A DNA stretch of 32,747 nucleotides from Rhizobiaceae bacterium (GTDB lineage Bacteria > Pseudomonadota > Alphaproteobacteria > Rhizobiales > Rhizobiaceae), in assembly GCA_027483885.1 (NCBI GenBank), contig JAIXTO010000197.1, positions 1 to 32,747 on the forward strand, read 5' to 3'. The notes beneath the pieces were generated by a model. The model searched no databases, was not told the DNA's origin, and saw nothing but the letters and a program-made list of their open reading frames with translations. Made by a program: the position numbers and the translations under genes. Shown one piece after another: positions 32,667 to 32,747 of this stretch (the first letter of the stretch is position 1; every line of letters starts with the position of its first letter).

Positions 32667-32747
32667 CTAACGGGTTTCGGTTCTTACCTGTTCAACTGGG
32701 AGGTGTGGGCAGTTTTGCGCCAACAGGGTAAGCATCCGGCGTAGGCC
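32667..32747 (-). CDS. 3' end of a convergent gene (26 codons visible)
   Basis: On the minus strand a frame is open from the window edge to a TAG at 32667-32669 and reads GLRRMLTLLAQNC then PHLPVEQVRTETR. It looks like the helical C-terminal tail of a real protein, and the bidirectional hairpin just downstream fits a convergent gene end. The piece is too short to assign a family. Confidence 0.4.
   Translation of the reverse strand, partial: GLRRMLTLLAQNCPHLPVEQVRTETR

Noticed and set aside
1..32747. CRISPR array, tRNA, rRNA or integrase attachment site
   Set aside because: No regularly spaced repeats, tRNA-like folds or rRNA segments were noticed on reading both strands, and no integrase gene is present to suggest an attachment site.

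Overview
The window is GC-rich and its proteins look alphaproteobacterial, most likely Hyphomicrobiales (Rhizobium/Agrobacterium/Brucella-Ochrobactrum type). The signs are a DUF3363/VirD2-type relaxase, an AspT-AsdA pair, an OhrR-like MarR regulator and IS630 remnants. This is a judgement from sequence character, not a database match. The window mixes mobile or accessory DNA (left two thirds) with ordinary metabolic operons (right third).

Left part (1-8.4 kb): the 3' part of a conjugative relaxase, a small XRE-type repressor with a large palindrome upstream, an unknown protein, an AbiC-type abortive-infection membrane protein, and a Gabija-like pair (OLD-family ATPase/TOPRIM nuclease plus UvrD-type helicase). 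The nuclease gene carries a one-base frameshift between its ATPase halves. This reads as the cargo end of an integrative or mobilizable element carrying phage defence.

Middle part (8.5-16 kb): a divergent cluster that I cannot match to a named system. Leftward run a Cys-rich exported protein (GTG start), a 679-aa protein with three peptidoglycan-hydrolase-type domains (amidase, M23-like, lytic transglycosylase), and a membrane-anchored alpha/beta hydrolase. Rightward run a second alpha/beta hydrolase and, 12 bases later, a protein with a helical N-terminal half and a trypsin-like C-terminal protease. This is the best candidate for an undescribed envelope-attack or conflict system.

16.3-20.1 kb: an amidohydrolase and a class 3 lipase-like gene with AT-rich upstream DNA full of inverted repeats, probably acquired from elsewhere, next to a truncated IS630 transposase.

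Right part (20.9-32.7 kb): a NikA/oligopeptide-type ABC importer operon (binding protein, two permeases, one fused double ATPase) with overlapping ATGA junctions and a Zur-like inverted repeat just before the first gene. Next come the aspartate/alanine exchanger and aspartate 4-decarboxylase pair, then an N-acetyltransferase remnant cut by an internally deleted IS630 element. Last are an OhrR-like regulator divergent from two alpha/beta hydrolase genes, a bidirectional terminator, and the 3' tip of a convergent gene. Five alpha/beta hydrolase-fold proteins occur in the window. I saw no tRNA, rRNA or CRISPR array.
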